Of a stretch of 64,000 bases of DNA, positions 43,401 through 52,043 are shown piece by piece. The stretch lies in assembly GCA_964585385.1 (NCBI GenBank), contig CAZPDP010000017.1, forward strand, positions 1 to 64,000, read 5' to 3'. A model generated the notes under the pieces. That model was not told where the DNA came from and did not search any database. It saw only the letters and a program-made list of their open reading frames with translations. Both the position numbers and the translations under genes were made by a program. Numbering within the stretch: position 1 is the first letter of the stretch; every line of letters begins with the position of its first letter. Source of the DNA: JAGXLC01 sp964585385 (GTDB taxonomy: Bacteria; Bacteroidota; Bacteroidia; Bacteroidales; UBA12077).

Positions 43401-43643
43401 TTTGCCAATCTCCAGATTCACAAGACCATAGTCATTCGTAGTCGCTGTATGTTCTTCGGAATATACTGAAGAACCACTCGTGCTGCCTTGCAGGATAGAT
43501 ATTCGAAAAGCAACTTCTGTATTGCTTAAGATATTTCCTGAATTGTCTCTTACGATGGCCTGGTATTTAAAACTTTCGGGAGTTTGAGAATACAACATGG
43601 AGGCGGCCATCAATGCGATGAAAAGAGCTGTAAGTCGTTTCAT
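40425..43643 (-). CDS. Repeat-rich surface protein C, S74 chaperone domain
   Basis: The longest paralogue at 1072 residues. Signal peptide MKRLTALFIALMAASMLYSQ, then the N-terminal domain shared with B (FKYQAIVRDNSGNIL, YALHAKSVTDKDDAD), and two or three DLSPYLD-type repeats. Four GGFAVSGR modules are followed by 25 repeats of the 16-residue NVFIGxxAGYxNTTG type, the largest run in the cluster. The last 116 residues are the S74 domain (SDIRYKESI, IGLIAQDVEKVVPELV) plus a coiled coil. The differing repeat counts in A, B and C (12, 21, 25) suggest growth and loss by recombination between near-identical units (inference). Confidence 0.85.
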   Translation of the reverse strand: MKRLTALFIALMAASMLYSQTPESFKYQAIVRDNSGNILSNTEVAFRISILQGSTSGSSVYSEEHTATTNDYGLVNLEIGKGSQENGNLSSISWGDNTYFLRVELDETGGSDYSEMGTSQLLSVPYALHAKSVTDKDDADSDPENEIQDLSISGNTLTITLNGTPTEIDLSPYLDNTDNQTLSVQGHELTLSNGNTVTLPDTVNNYQDLLLENNILTITLNGSPTPIDLTPYLDNTDQQTLEYYNDTLSISGGNSIALTNDSAYWSKSNGDLVFTDGNVGIGSKYPRSKLEVKADDSFTELDTLFSVKDKDGNIVFAVFPDGAKVYVNNTSKGNVGGFAVSGRAANKSLEYDLIKITPDSTRIYVSDTASKGNVGGFAVSGRSATKSGDENYLYVAPTSTKVFMNQPAKGDVGGFAVSGRTVSKGTVEDILLSTPDSTRIYVSDTISKGNVGGFAVSGRSANKSGSGRFLDLTATNYFIGHESGQNVTTGIYNSTLGFNSGYLLGSGNYNSFIGYQSGYKTEGGSGNLFLGYQTGFNNRSGNYNSFLGYQAGYSNTSGSGNSFMGSYSGYANTAGNTNTFVGYSSGINNTLGNGNTFIGSFVGYSNTEGFYNVYIGERAGYSGTGADLNVFIGYRSGYQISDGTKNIAMGYLSGYGLTTGESNVFIGNQSGYKNSTGTSNVFIGNQTGYDNQSGSNNVFLGYFAGTDNTANNNIFLGYQAGKYNSSGSENAFMGYNAGYSNTTGNDNVFVGTSSGFSNTTGTDNVFLGDRAGYSSTTGTQNVFIGRNAGYSNTERGMNVFIGFQTGFNNADGYSNVFVGREAGYNNSDGQHNVFIGARAGFENTTGGQNVYIGGAGAGGENSKGASNIVIGYAGASAKTEGSNNVLIGRQAGMNNATGSGNVFLGYQAGYNETGSDLLYIDNSSTSSPLIYGDFSVGNKLVQINGDLCYTGTIGACSDIRYKESIKPLINAIEIVNRLNPVYFKWNPKTFRDFIPSEKRQIGLIAQDVEKVVPELVSENKDGYKTIDYSKITPILVESVKEQQAQIEMLKKENNELKESLNEIKTLLKRLNK

Positions 43644-43741
43644 ATTAATTGGATGTTAAAGCATTAAGAAAAGAACAAAATTCCGATGTAAGTTAAGAAA
43701 ATGCTGTATAAGAATCAATTATTTAGTACAGGAAGAAAAAA

Positions 43742-43767
43742 AAGAACTGCCCGGAAAGACAGTTCTT
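43742..43767 (-). terminator. Terminator of paralogue D
   Basis: AAGAACTG (43742-43749) pairs with CAGTTCTT (43760-43767). On the minus strand the stem is followed by TTTTTTTC. Confidence 0.75.
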
Positions 43768-43817
43768 AAAACTTAAATGAACCTGAGTTCGATTTAAATG
43801 ACTCTATTATTTTTGTA

Positions 43818-44360
43818 TCATTCAGATTCTGATAAAATGGATAATTTCTTAACCATTGCTTTTAGTTGGTCAATTTCATATTGTTGGAACTTTAGCACGT
43901 TATATTGAGCTTCGATAATTTTTTGTTGTTTTTCTATTTTTTTTAGAAGTTCAGTAGCATCTTTGGTAAGATTGTTAATGCTTACTTGTTGCTCATAGTT
44001 TGCTTTATAATTATAGGTTGTCATCTCATCAGTCAGTATAAACATCTTTCCATCCGTTAAATCTTTAGGTAGGGATGAAGGATCCAGTTCTATTAAGCCC
44101 CTGTCAGTTTTATAGTCGAACATTCCTGGTTTTTTGGGTTTAGGTGGATATAGAATTATTTCCTCAGAGACATTTCTGTCATGAAAAGCGGCTGACCCCT
44201 GATTAAATGCATCATCATAATAAAAATCATCCCACGCTAGATAGTCTTTACCCAGATCAGCACCCTTGTGAGATTCAGGACAAACATCCCCATTTACCTG
44301 TAACTTGTAATCGGGCGTTGACGTTCCAATCCCCACATTTCCATTTTTCAGGATTACCAT
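43818..44360 (-). CDS. Surface protein D, 3' part after a frameshift
   Basis: The 180-residue continuation of paralogue D in another frame. Extended upstream across the break, this frame reads SSWNSLDPIFVVGNG, the segment that normally follows a YadA-like head, then MVILKNGNVGIGTSTPDYKL, a tail-fibre signature. It lacks the Ser-Asp S74 chaperone of A-C; instead it has a Pro/Lys segment (YPPKPKKPGMFDYKTDRG) and a C-terminal coiled coil (LLKKIEKQQKIIEAQYNVL). Its first ATG is internal, so it is probably not made alone unless the frame is intact in the real genome. Confidence 0.6.
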   Translation of the reverse strand: MVILKNGNVGIGTSTPDYKLQVNGDVCPESHKGADLGKDYLAWDDFYYDDAFNQGSAAFHDRNVSEEIILYPPKPKKPGMFDYKTDRGLIELDPSSLPKDLTDGKMFILTDEMTTYNYKANYEQQVSINNLTKDATELLKKIEKQQKIIEAQYNVLKFQQYEIDQLKAMVKKLSILSESE

Positions 44361-44364
44361 GGCA

Positions 44365-45966
44365 TTACTTCGAACTTCCCCTGTTCCAAAAATATATTGC
44401 CCATTTCCAACAACAAAAATCGGATCCAGAGAATTCCAGGAAGAAACACTCCCCGGAAAAGGAGACCATATCGTTATAGGAGCCTACAGCCATCTCAGCA
44501 ATAGACCCTGCATTCACGTGATCTCCAAAGGTTCCTGAATTATATCCATAGGCTGTCCCTGAAGTTGAGAACGAATACGAATGATCTCCTTCGGCTGTGG
44601 TACTTTGCCCAATTGCTACTGCTCCCTCTCCAATAGCTGTTGCGGCTTCCCCCATGGCTATTGAATACCAACTCATAGCTGTGGCCATGTCTCCAATAGC
44701 CATAGAACTTGAGCCACTTGCTTCTGTATTATTCCCAAAAGAAAATGAATACCTTCCTATGGCTTTTGCCTCTAACCCGAATGCATATGCTCCAAATCCA
44801 CTGGCAACTGATCCCATACCAAATGCATATGAATAATCTCCTGATGCAAGAGGTGCTCCAACATCATTGTCTATATAATTTTTTCCGCTACTACCCAGTG
44901 CAAAACTTTTTAAGCCGGTAGCTTCTGCAAATGTTCCAATGGCATATGAGCCTTCAGCTAAAGCTTTTGCATTGTCTCCAAAAGCAAAAGAATTATTCCC
45001 ATCGGATATTGCAACATTCCCAATTGCTGTGGAATAATTGCCACGGGCAACAGGCATATAACCTAAAGCTTGTGAATAATCTCCAACAGCTTTCGACTCA
45101 AACCCGGTAGCCATGGAATTTGTTCCCACACTGTCAGACGATTCAATTAAAACCCTTCCGGTAAGAAATGCCTCCTTCTTCGGATACCACAATATTCTTG
45201 GTTCGCTTGGATCAATGATCTCTGCTGTTGTTTTGCCGGAAATATTGAAATAATTTTCTTCAACCTCTTTGCTTGCCGTTCTTCCACTTACTGCAAAACC
45301 ACCCACATTTCCTTTAGCCGTTTGATTTACATAAACCTGTGTGCTGGTTGAAGTTACTTCAAGAAAATTCTCATCTCCGGTTTTAGAAACAGTTCTCCCG
45401 CTTACCGCAAAACCTCCAACTTTGTTTTTAGCTGATGTTGTATCAATAAATATCCGGGTACTATCCAGGTTTACCTTTAATATTTCAAACTCACCACCTT
45501 GTTCACCAACCGTCCTTCCACTTACAGCAAAGCCGCCAACTTTGCCTTTCCCATCTGTATCTGTTAGTAGAGTAATTTTAACACCATCATTATACACAGC
45601 AAAAATCGTGTCATTACTGGAATTTTTAACACAGAACAGAGGCTCATTGATACCATCTGTTTCATTTACACTGGAAAGTCGTATCCATGAAGTATCCTGG
45701 TGATAATAAAAACTTAAAGCTGTTGTGTCATATACAAGCAATCCATCTGCAGGATTATAGATATTTACCCTTTGACTGCTTGACATGCGGGGTATTAGCA
45801 TTCCTTTGGAAAAGGATTGTACATCCAGTACAGCACTGGGTTTGGCAGTATATTCAGTACTGTCGGTAATGACAATATTTTGGGATAATAATTGTAAATG
45901 GAGGCCAAGGATTAAAATAACAGATATGCCCATCCTTTTGACCATTCTTTGGATTAAGGTTTTCAT
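44365..45966 (-). CDS. Surface protein D, 5' part with YadA-like head (frameshifted)
   Basis: The 533-residue first part of paralogue D. Signal peptide region GISVILILGLHLQLLSQ, then the EYTAKPSAVLDVQSFSKGM segment shared with A, then three GGFAVSGR modules. Instead of the 16-residue repeats it has a run of 14-residue YadA-head repeats (GDYSQALGYMPVARGNYSTA, GSYAIGTFAEATGLKSFAL). After AVGSYNDMVSFSG the frame fails: the last 25 or so residues, rich in Phe, Cys and Trp, are out of frame. One base too many near 44444-44454 explains the break; deleting one G in the GGGG (CCCC on the plus strand, 44451-44454) restores SGSVSSWNSLDP. Confidence 0.8.
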   Translation of the reverse strand: MKTLIQRMVKRMGISVILILGLHLQLLSQNIVITDSTEYTAKPSAVLDVQSFSKGMLIPRMSSSQRVNIYNPADGLLVYDTTALSFYYHQDTSWIRLSSVNETDGINEPLFCVKNSSNDTIFAVYNDGVKITLLTDTDGKGKVGGFAVSGRTVGEQGGEFEILKVNLDSTRIFIDTTSAKNKVGGFAVSGRTVSKTGDENFLEVTSTSTQVYVNQTAKGNVGGFAVSGRTASKEVEENYFNISGKTTAEIIDPSEPRILWYPKKEAFLTGRVLIESSDSVGTNSMATGFESKAVGDYSQALGYMPVARGNYSTAIGNVAISDGNNSFAFGDNAKALAEGSYAIGTFAEATGLKSFALGSSGKNYIDNDVGAPLASGDYSYAFGMGSVASGFGAYAFGLEAKAIGRYSFSFGNNTEASGSSSMAIGDMATAMSWYSIAMGEAATAIGEGAVAIGQSTTAEGDHSYSFSTSGTAYGYNSGTFGDHVNAGSIAEMAVGSYNDMVSFSGECFFLEFSGSDFCCWKWAIYFWNRGSSK

Positions 45967-46323
45967 AATTTGGATTTATTGGTTTAACAGAGGGTTTATT
46001 GATAGCACGTTAAGGAAATAAATAACAGAAATCAATAAATATGCTATTTATAAAAAGAGCAACCTAATAATTCAATACATCAATCTGAAAAAATATAAAC
46101 AGCTAATTCGATAAATATTCATAATTAATAATGATTTATTTTTAAGGGTTCATTATTCTCACATACGTTATTAGAATTTTCTTCCTTCACCAACAATTTA
46201 ATATCCTGGATTTAGTCCATTTTCTATTAAATGCTTTACTCTTCTTTTCTAAGTTCGGCACAATTTGATTTCTAAACTATTATTATTATTTTTACAGGTA
46301 CCTATCTCATTTAGTATAAAAAA
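45967..46323. other. Intergenic region, no gene seen
   Basis: 357 bases between the divergent paralogue D and hybrid kinase genes. It is very AT-rich and must hold both promoters, but no clear TAnnTTTG element was found. A GGCAC-containing stretch near 46256 does not have sigma-54 spacing. Confidence 0.5.
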
Positions 46324-48495
46324 ATGTCTGTAAATAAAGGAAATATACTTCTCAACAGAGTCAATTTATTCATTATAATACTATTCATTTCCCTTATTGT
46401 AGCTCTTTCTTTTTTCACCTTTTTTTATGTTAGAAAAAACAAGCTGGATACATATCATAACAAAGCCCGACTCCAAACAAAAGCCCTCTTGCATTTAGCA
46501 CGTCAAAATGAGGATATCCAGGACAAAGAGTTAATAAGCAAAAGAAAAACAAAAAATAATATACATTCCTATTTAAAAAGTTTGAATAATGAAGGGGTAA
46601 GCATATGGATCTGCAATGATAAAGGAAAGATTTTACAAAGCTCTTTACCACAGAAACCCACTGGATCATTGGATATATCTGATTCTTTATTCAATAAACT
46701 CTCAAAACAAAAAGATAAAGTTTTCTTTACAGAATTCTCTTTAAAAGATAAACCTAACATCTTATCCCAGGCTTATGCAGGATATATTCCCGAATATAGC
46801 TGGATTATTCTAAGCGAAGTCAGAACCGATCAAATTAACACAGAAATCCAAAGCTTACTTTTTTATCTTTTAATATTCTCAGGAGCAGGTATCTTGTTAT
46901 TGCTTGTATGCCTCACTTTAAACAGAAGAAAAAGTTTATTTGAATCCAAAGATCTGCTGGAAACAGAAAAAAAATACCAAACTCTTTTTAATGCAGCCAA
47001 TGACGGAATTGTAATCATTGAAAAATACCGCTTCATTGACTTTAATGAGAAATTCCTGGAAATCTTCCAGGCAGAAAAAGCAGATATCATTGGTTCAACT
47101 CCTGACCAGTTTTCGCCGGAAACTCAGCCCAATGGGTCAAACTCATATGATAAGGCCATAGATATTATTGATAAATGTACAGAAGGGAGTAAACAATTCT
47201 TTGAGTGGAAACACAAAAGAAAAGATGGGGAAGAATTCTATGCCGAGGTAAGCGTAAACAAAATTGAAATAGAAAACCGGGAAATGTTGCTCGGAATAGT
47301 AAGAGATATTACCTCCCGAAAAACACTGGAAGAAAGATTAATAAAAGCGAAAAACAGAGCTGAAGAGTCCGACAGGTTAAAATCGGCATTTCTGGCCAAC
47401 ACTTCACATGAGATACGAACCCCTATGAATGCCATCATAGGTTTCTCAAAGCTGCTACAATCGGAAAAAACAGATGATGAAAAGCGCAAAGATTACACCG
47501 ATAATATCATAGAGAAAGGCTTTCAGTTATTGAGGATCATCAATGATATTATTGATGTTTCAAAAATCGAAGCCAATCAGTTGAATATAAACAAATCCAG
47601 CTTCTCTCTCAATGAACTTATGAATGAGATTTACTCCGAATTTGCTTTTAAAAACCAGAAAGACAAAAACCTTTCTTTCTATTTAAGCAATGAAGCGAAA
47701 AACAGCAATTACATTTTACTTGACCAAAGCCGGCTTAAACAGATACTAAACAATTTGCTTTCAAACGCCTTTAAATATACAGATAAAGGAAGTGTTGAAT
47801 TTGGTTACAAACTCCAGGACAAAGAAACGATTCTTTTCTTTGTAAAAGACACTGGTATTGGAATTGATTCTAACAAACAACAGATAATTTTTGATACCTT
47901 CCGTAAATCGGACACATCAGCAACCAGGCTCTATGGGGGAACAGGTTTAGGATTAAGTATTTCCAGGGCACTGATTGAATTAATGGGAGGAAAAATCTGG
48001 GTTCGTTCAGACCTGAACAAAGGGGCAGAATTTTACTTTACCCTGCCTTACGAACCAGCCTATAAAGTTGATTCAGAAAAAGTATCAGAAGAAGAGCCTT
48101 CTGGTTACAACTGGAAAGAAAAAAACATACTCATTGTTGAGGATGATTACCTGAGTTACGAGTATCTGAAAGAAATACTTAAAGAAGCTGAAGCCAACAT
48201 TGTATGGGCGAAAGACGGGCAGAGTGCCATTGAAAAATGTAAAAATAACCCGGAAATCGACCTGGTACTGATGGATATTCAGCTACCGGGTATAGATGGA
48301 AATACAGCCACAAAAGAAATCAGAAAATTTAACAACCATCTGCCGATTATTGCCCAAACAGCTTATGCGCTTGAAGATGAAAAGAAAAAAATACTGGAAG
48401 CAGGGTGTAACGATTACCTTTCAAAGCCTATAAATGAAAAGAGCTTATTTGAGAAAATAGACTACTATCTCAAAATAAAAGTGAAAAACAACTAA
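46324..48495 (+). CDS. Hybrid histidine kinase/response regulator
   Basis: Inner-membrane sensor of 723 residues. Membrane helices at about 13-35 and 178-200 enclose a periplasmic sensing domain of about 140 residues. Then come a PAS domain (about 215-335, NDGIVIIEKYRFIDFNEKF), HisKA with phospho-acceptor His362 in TSHEIRTPMNAIIGFSKLL, a HATPase domain (LLSNAFKYT, DTGIGI, GTGLGLSI), and a C-terminal receiver domain (about 600-720) with Asp651 in LVLMDIQLPG and Lys in DYLSKPI. A single polypeptide can thus pass phosphate from His to Asp. It diverges from the surface-protein cluster, a possible but unproven link. Confidence 0.92.
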   Translation: MSVNKGNILLNRVNLFIIILFISLIVALSFFTFFYVRKNKLDTYHNKARLQTKALLHLARQNEDIQDKELISKRKTKNNIHSYLKSLNNEGVSIWICNDKGKILQSSLPQKPTGSLDISDSLFNKLSKQKDKVFFTEFSLKDKPNILSQAYAGYIPEYSWIILSEVRTDQINTEIQSLLFYLLIFSGAGILLLLVCLTLNRRKSLFESKDLLETEKKYQTLFNAANDGIVIIEKYRFIDFNEKFLEIFQAEKADIIGSTPDQFSPETQPNGSNSYDKAIDIIDKCTEGSKQFFEWKHKRKDGEEFYAEVSVNKIEIENREMLLGIVRDITSRKTLEERLIKAKNRAEESDRLKSAFLANTSHEIRTPMNAIIGFSKLLQSEKTDDEKRKDYTDNIIEKGFQLLRIINDIIDVSKIEANQLNINKSSFSLNELMNEIYSEFAFKNQKDKNLSFYLSNEAKNSNYILLDQSRLKQILNNLLSNAFKYTDKGSVEFGYKLQDKETILFFVKDTGIGIDSNKQQIIFDTFRKSDTSATRLYGGTGLGLSISRALIELMGGKIWVRSDLNKGAEFYFTLPYEPAYKVDSEKVSEEEPSGYNWKEKNILIVEDDYLSYEYLKEILKEAEANIVWAKDGQSAIEKCKNNPEIDLVLMDIQLPGIDGNTATKEIRKFNNHLPIIAQTAYALEDEKKKILEAGCNDYLSKPINEKSLFEKIDYYLKIKVKNN

Positions 48496-48599
48496 ACCTT
48501 ACATCCATTTTCTACTTCCTCAGGTAGCTGCAAATTCCCTACTCATCCACTCTTTTATAAATATACTTATTTTTTTTAGGGATTTTTATGATAACCTTA

Positions 48600-48607
48600 T
48601 ATATTTG
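48600..48607 (+). promoter_or_regulatory. -7 element of pepD
   Basis: TATATTTG fits TAnnTTTG, 36 bases before the pepD ATG. Confidence 0.5.
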
Positions 48608-48643
48608 GTTGGTCAAAATTTAAACATCTAAAAGCCAACAAAT

Positions 48644-50107
48644 ATGGAAAAATTAAAAGGACTGGAACCCGCTGTGGTATGGGGTTATTTTGAAGAAATC
48701 TGCCAGGTCCCACGCCCATCAAAAAAGGAAGATAAAATTATTCAGTATCTGGTAGATTTTGCAAAAAAACACAACCTGGAATCCAAAAAGGATAAAAGCG
48801 GCAACTTGTTAATTAAAAAAACCGGTACAAAAGGAAAAGAAAACCTTAAAACGGTTGTTCTCCAAAGCCACGTGGATATGGTAGGTGAAAAAAACCAGGG
48901 AACCAATCACGACTTTGAAAAAGACCCAATCAAACCATCCATTGATGGAGACTGGGTAAAAGCCGAAGGCACAACACTGGGTGCAGACGATGGTATTGGA
49001 ATTGCTGCACAAATGGCTATTCTGGCATCCGGTGAAATGGAACACGGTCCGGTTGAATGCCTGTTTACTGTTGATGAAGAGACGGGATTGACCGGTGCTT
49101 TTGCGCTTGAATCAGGTTTCTTTGATGGCAAAATCCTTATCAACCTGGATTCAGAAGACGAAGGTGAATTATTTATTGGTTGTGCCGGTGGTATTGACAC
49201 TGTAGCCCGTTTAAGTTTTGATAAAGAAAATCCACCTTCAGAACATGAAGCATACAGACTGTTTGTCACGGGTTTAAATGGTGGACATTCCGGTGATGAA
49301 ATTCACAAAGGACTTGGAAATTCCCTAAAAATAGCAAACCGGTTTGTTTGGGAAATTAATGACAAATACGATGTTCGTATCTCCACTTTCGAAGGAGGAA
49401 GCGCGCGCAATGCCATTCCAAGAGAGGCTGAAATTTTCATGACAATTCACAAAGAAGATATAGATGACATCAAAAAATTCTTCGAAGAATACTCCAGGGA
49501 CATAAAAAACGAGTTTAAAGTAACTGAGCCCAAACTGGATATCATTTTTGAAAAGACGGATATGCCTTCCTCTGTAATAGATGAAGACAGTCAATATGAC
49601 CTTATAAACGCACTATATGGTTGTCCTCATGGCGTACATGCGTGGAGCCAGGAAATTGAAGATCTTGTAGAAACATCCACAAATCTGGCATCTGTTAAGA
49701 TTGAAGATAAAGAAAAATTTTTCATCACCACCAGCCAGAGAAGCTCAGTGGAGAGCGCAAAATACGATATAGCAAACATGGTGGAAAGTGTATTCAGACT
49801 GGCAGGTGCTAAAGTTGACCACTCAGCAGGATACCCCGGATGGCAGCCCAACACCGATTCTGAAATTATGAAAATTACAAGAGATGCTTATAAACGCTTA
49901 TTCAATGTGGACCCTGAGGTAAAAGCTATTCATGCGGGTCTGGAATGTGGTTTGTTCCTGCAAAAGTATCCTTACCTGGATATGATTTCATTTGGGCCTA
50001 CCATAAAAGGAGCTCATACACCAGAAGAAAGAATTAGCATTGAAACCACACAAAAATTCTGGGATTTATTGATTGAAGTAATGCAGAAAATCCCCGAAGA
50101 CAAATAA
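48644..50107 (+). CDS. pepD: Aminoacyl-histidine dipeptidase
   Basis: Cytosolic M20-family metallopeptidase (carnosinase type) that splits Xaa-His and other dipeptides. The 487-residue length matches. Motifs: VPRPSKKEDKIIQYL at the N-terminus, VVLQSHVDMVGEKN with the first zinc His and Asp, LGADDGIGIAAQMAIL with the bridging Asp, FTVDEETGLTGAFAL with the catalytic Glu pair, LNGGHSGDEIHKG, and the C-terminal AIHAGLECGLF and ISFGPTIKGAHTPEE. Single gene between its own promoter and terminator. Confidence 0.95.
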   Translation: MEKLKGLEPAVVWGYFEEICQVPRPSKKEDKIIQYLVDFAKKHNLESKKDKSGNLLIKKTGTKGKENLKTVVLQSHVDMVGEKNQGTNHDFEKDPIKPSIDGDWVKAEGTTLGADDGIGIAAQMAILASGEMEHGPVECLFTVDEETGLTGAFALESGFFDGKILINLDSEDEGELFIGCAGGIDTVARLSFDKENPPSEHEAYRLFVTGLNGGHSGDEIHKGLGNSLKIANRFVWEINDKYDVRISTFEGGSARNAIPREAEIFMTIHKEDIDDIKKFFEEYSRDIKNEFKVTEPKLDIIFEKTDMPSSVIDEDSQYDLINALYGCPHGVHAWSQEIEDLVETSTNLASVKIEDKEKFFITTSQRSSVESAKYDIANMVESVFRLAGAKVDHSAGYPGWQPNTDSEIMKITRDAYKRLFNVDPEVKAIHAGLECGLFLQKYPYLDMISFGPTIKGAHTPEERISIETTQKFWDLLIEVMQKIPEDK

Positions 50108-50129
50108 GAAATTCTTCAAAACTGAATTG

Positions 50130-50166
50130 ATAACCGGGAATAGTAAATTTTCCCGGTTATTTTTTA
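50130..50166 (+). terminator. Terminator of pepD
   Basis: ATAACCGGGAA (50130-50140) pairs with TTCCCGGTTAT (50150-50160), followed by TTTTT. It starts 23 bases after the pepD stop. Confidence 0.9.
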
Positions 50167-50196
50167 TTCACATGCATTTCCTGGAGTATAAAATAG

Positions 50197-50204
50197 TAAA
50201 TTTG
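50197..50204 (+). promoter_or_regulatory. -7 element of the TauE/SafE gene
   Basis: TAAATTTG fits TAnnTTTG, 22 bases before the ATG at 50227. Confidence 0.45.
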
Positions 50205-50226
50205 GCGGCTAAATTCATTTGTTCTG

Positions 50227-51036
50227 ATGCCACAAATTGATTGGTTAGCAAATCTTGACGTATTATCCTGGCAGGTTGTTACGCTGCTCATCCTGGCTGG
50301 TTTTCTTGTTGGATTTATTAACACTATTGCAGGCAGTGGAACTGTTATCACCTATTCCCTTTTCATGATGCTTGGCTTACCTGCTAATATGGCGAATGGC
50401 ACAATCCGGCTGGGTGTGGTTATGCAGACTCTAATTGCAGGTCTGAATTTCAAGAAAAACAAATATCTCGATCTGAAAAAAGGTCTTAAACTGGCCATTC
50501 CGGTAGTGTTGGGATCGTTACTGGGAGCCCAGATTGCTGCCAGCATCAATGTAGATATCTTTGAAAAAATCCTTGCCGGTGTTTTGATATTAATGCTTTT
50601 TTTCATTTTTCTTGACCCCAAAAGATGGCTGAAAGACCAGGTTCATCTAATTCATAAGAAACCAGATTTCATACAGGTTTTAATCTTCCTGGGAATCGGA
50701 CTATACGGTGGCTTTATCCACATAGGAGTTGGCATTATTCTCTTATCTGCCATTGTGTTAAATGCCGGTTATGACCTGGTTAAAGCCAATGCTATAAAAA
50801 TTATGATTGTATTCCTTTATAGTCCTTTTGCGCTTGGTGTCTTCATGCTAAACGGACAGGTTGATTATAAAATCGGATTGATTTCAGCCATTGGAAACAT
50901 AATTGGTGGATTGGTAGGCTCCAATATGGCAATGAACAGGGGAAACGTTTTTGTGCGGTGGGTACTGATATCCGTAATCGTTCTTTTTGCGGGTTACCTC
51001 CTGGATATTCCACAGATAATCAATGATTACTTTTAA
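50227..51036 (+). CDS. TauE/SafE family membrane transporter
   Basis: A 269-residue inner-membrane protein with about eight helices. It shows the internal repeat of the family: LAGFLVGFINTIAGSGTVIT with the conserved Gly-Gly-like motif near residue 30, and LGIGLYGGFIHIGVGIILL in the second half. Family members move sulfite, sulfoacetate or other organosulfur anions, but substrates are rarely known. CysQ and an SLC13 anion transporter lie nearby on the other strand, which is compatible with sulfur metabolism. Confidence 0.88.
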   Translation: MPQIDWLANLDVLSWQVVTLLILAGFLVGFINTIAGSGTVITYSLFMMLGLPANMANGTIRLGVVMQTLIAGLNFKKNKYLDLKKGLKLAIPVVLGSLLGAQIAASINVDIFEKILAGVLILMLFFIFLDPKRWLKDQVHLIHKKPDFIQVLIFLGIGLYGGFIHIGVGIILLSAIVLNAGYDLVKANAIKIMIVFLYSPFALGVFMLNGQVDYKIGLISAIGNIIGGLVGSNMAMNRGNVFVRWVLISVIVLFAGYLLDIPQIINDYF

Positions 51037-51043
51037 TTAATAA

Positions 51044-51964
51044 TCATTTAGGAGCCATACTCAATTTGCGCCTCCTTCTTTTCTTATAACCCTCTCTGAA
51101 CAAATTGTAAGTGTATACAGCCAATCCTGTCCAGATTAAAATAAAACTAATCAGGTAAGTCCGGGTGAGAGGTTCATTGTAGATTAAAACACCTATAATC
51201 AGCATTAGTGATGGAGCAAAATACTGCAGAAATCCGACGCTTGCCAGTGGTATCCTACGGGCTCCTTCTGCAAACAGATATAGCGGTAACATGGTAACCA
51301 CACCGGATACCATTAAAAAGACATCCGTTTGGAGAGAATGAATGAGGAAGTGTCCTTCACCCTTAAATCCTAAAATGACAAGGTAACCCACCCCAATAAT
51401 GGATAAAAGCATAGTTTCCAGCATAATGCTGTTAATGGAGTCCAGGTTAAAGACCTTCTTAAACATCCCGTAAAATCCGAAAGAAAGAGCTAGCGTTATG
51501 GAAATCCATGGAAATTTACCATAATCGAGGGCAAGATACAATACACCGGAAAATGCAAGAATTACGGCAATTGTTTTAAGCAAATTCATCTTCTCTTTCA
51601 GGAAAATAAGGCCCAGCAACACGCTAACCAGGGGATTGATAAAATAGCCCAGACTGGCATCAACAATATGATCGGTAGTGACTGCAATAATAAAAACCAG
51701 CCAATTGACAGCAATAAGAGCTGCTGTAAGAAATATTGAACGCCTTTTCTTTTTGTTCCGGAATAATTCAAAATATTTCTTTCTATTTGAGATTATATTG
51801 TATATCAACAAAAATACAAATCCCCAAAAAACACGATGTGCAAGAATTTCCTGAGCAGGCACATGCTTAAGCTGTTTCCAGTAAATGGGTAACACGCCCC
51901 AAATAAGAAAGGCAAATAAGGTAGAAAGATGTCCGGTTACAGACTCATCTCTGATCTTCTTCAT
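51044..51964 (-). CDS. rarD: EamA-family transporter, RarD type
   Basis: Ten-helix drug/metabolite-type transporter of 306 residues. The N-terminus has the RarD hallmark LIWGVLPIYWKQLKHVPAQE followed by ILAHRVFWGFVFLL. Later segments include VDASLGYFINPLVSVLLGLI and the C-terminal SVGFLQYFAPSLMLIIGVLI. RarD proteins are named for chloramphenicol sensitivity in Pseudomonas; the natural substrate is unknown. The ATG at 51964 is used because the alternative GTG nine codons upstream adds an atypical hydrophobic start. Confidence 0.88.
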   Translation of the reverse strand: MKKIRDESVTGHLSTLFAFLIWGVLPIYWKQLKHVPAQEILAHRVFWGFVFLLIYNIISNRKKYFELFRNKKKRRSIFLTAALIAVNWLVFIIAVTTDHIVDASLGYFINPLVSVLLGLIFLKEKMNLLKTIAVILAFSGVLYLALDYGKFPWISITLALSFGFYGMFKKVFNLDSINSIMLETMLLSIIGVGYLVILGFKGEGHFLIHSLQTDVFLMVSGVVTMLPLYLFAEGARRIPLASVGFLQYFAPSLMLIIGVLIYNEPLTRTYLISFILIWTGLAVYTYNLFREGYKKRRRRKLSMAPK

Positions 51965-52043
51965 AACTCTATGTTTAAATAAAAAGAACACAACCGTTCA
52001 GAGTTGTGTTCACTTAGAATAAGAAATACCAAAAAAGTTTATT

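Noticed and set aside
46250..46275. GGCAC-containing sigma-54-like site before the hybrid kinase
   Set aside because: The sequence after GGCAC lacks a TTGC-like element at the required spacing.
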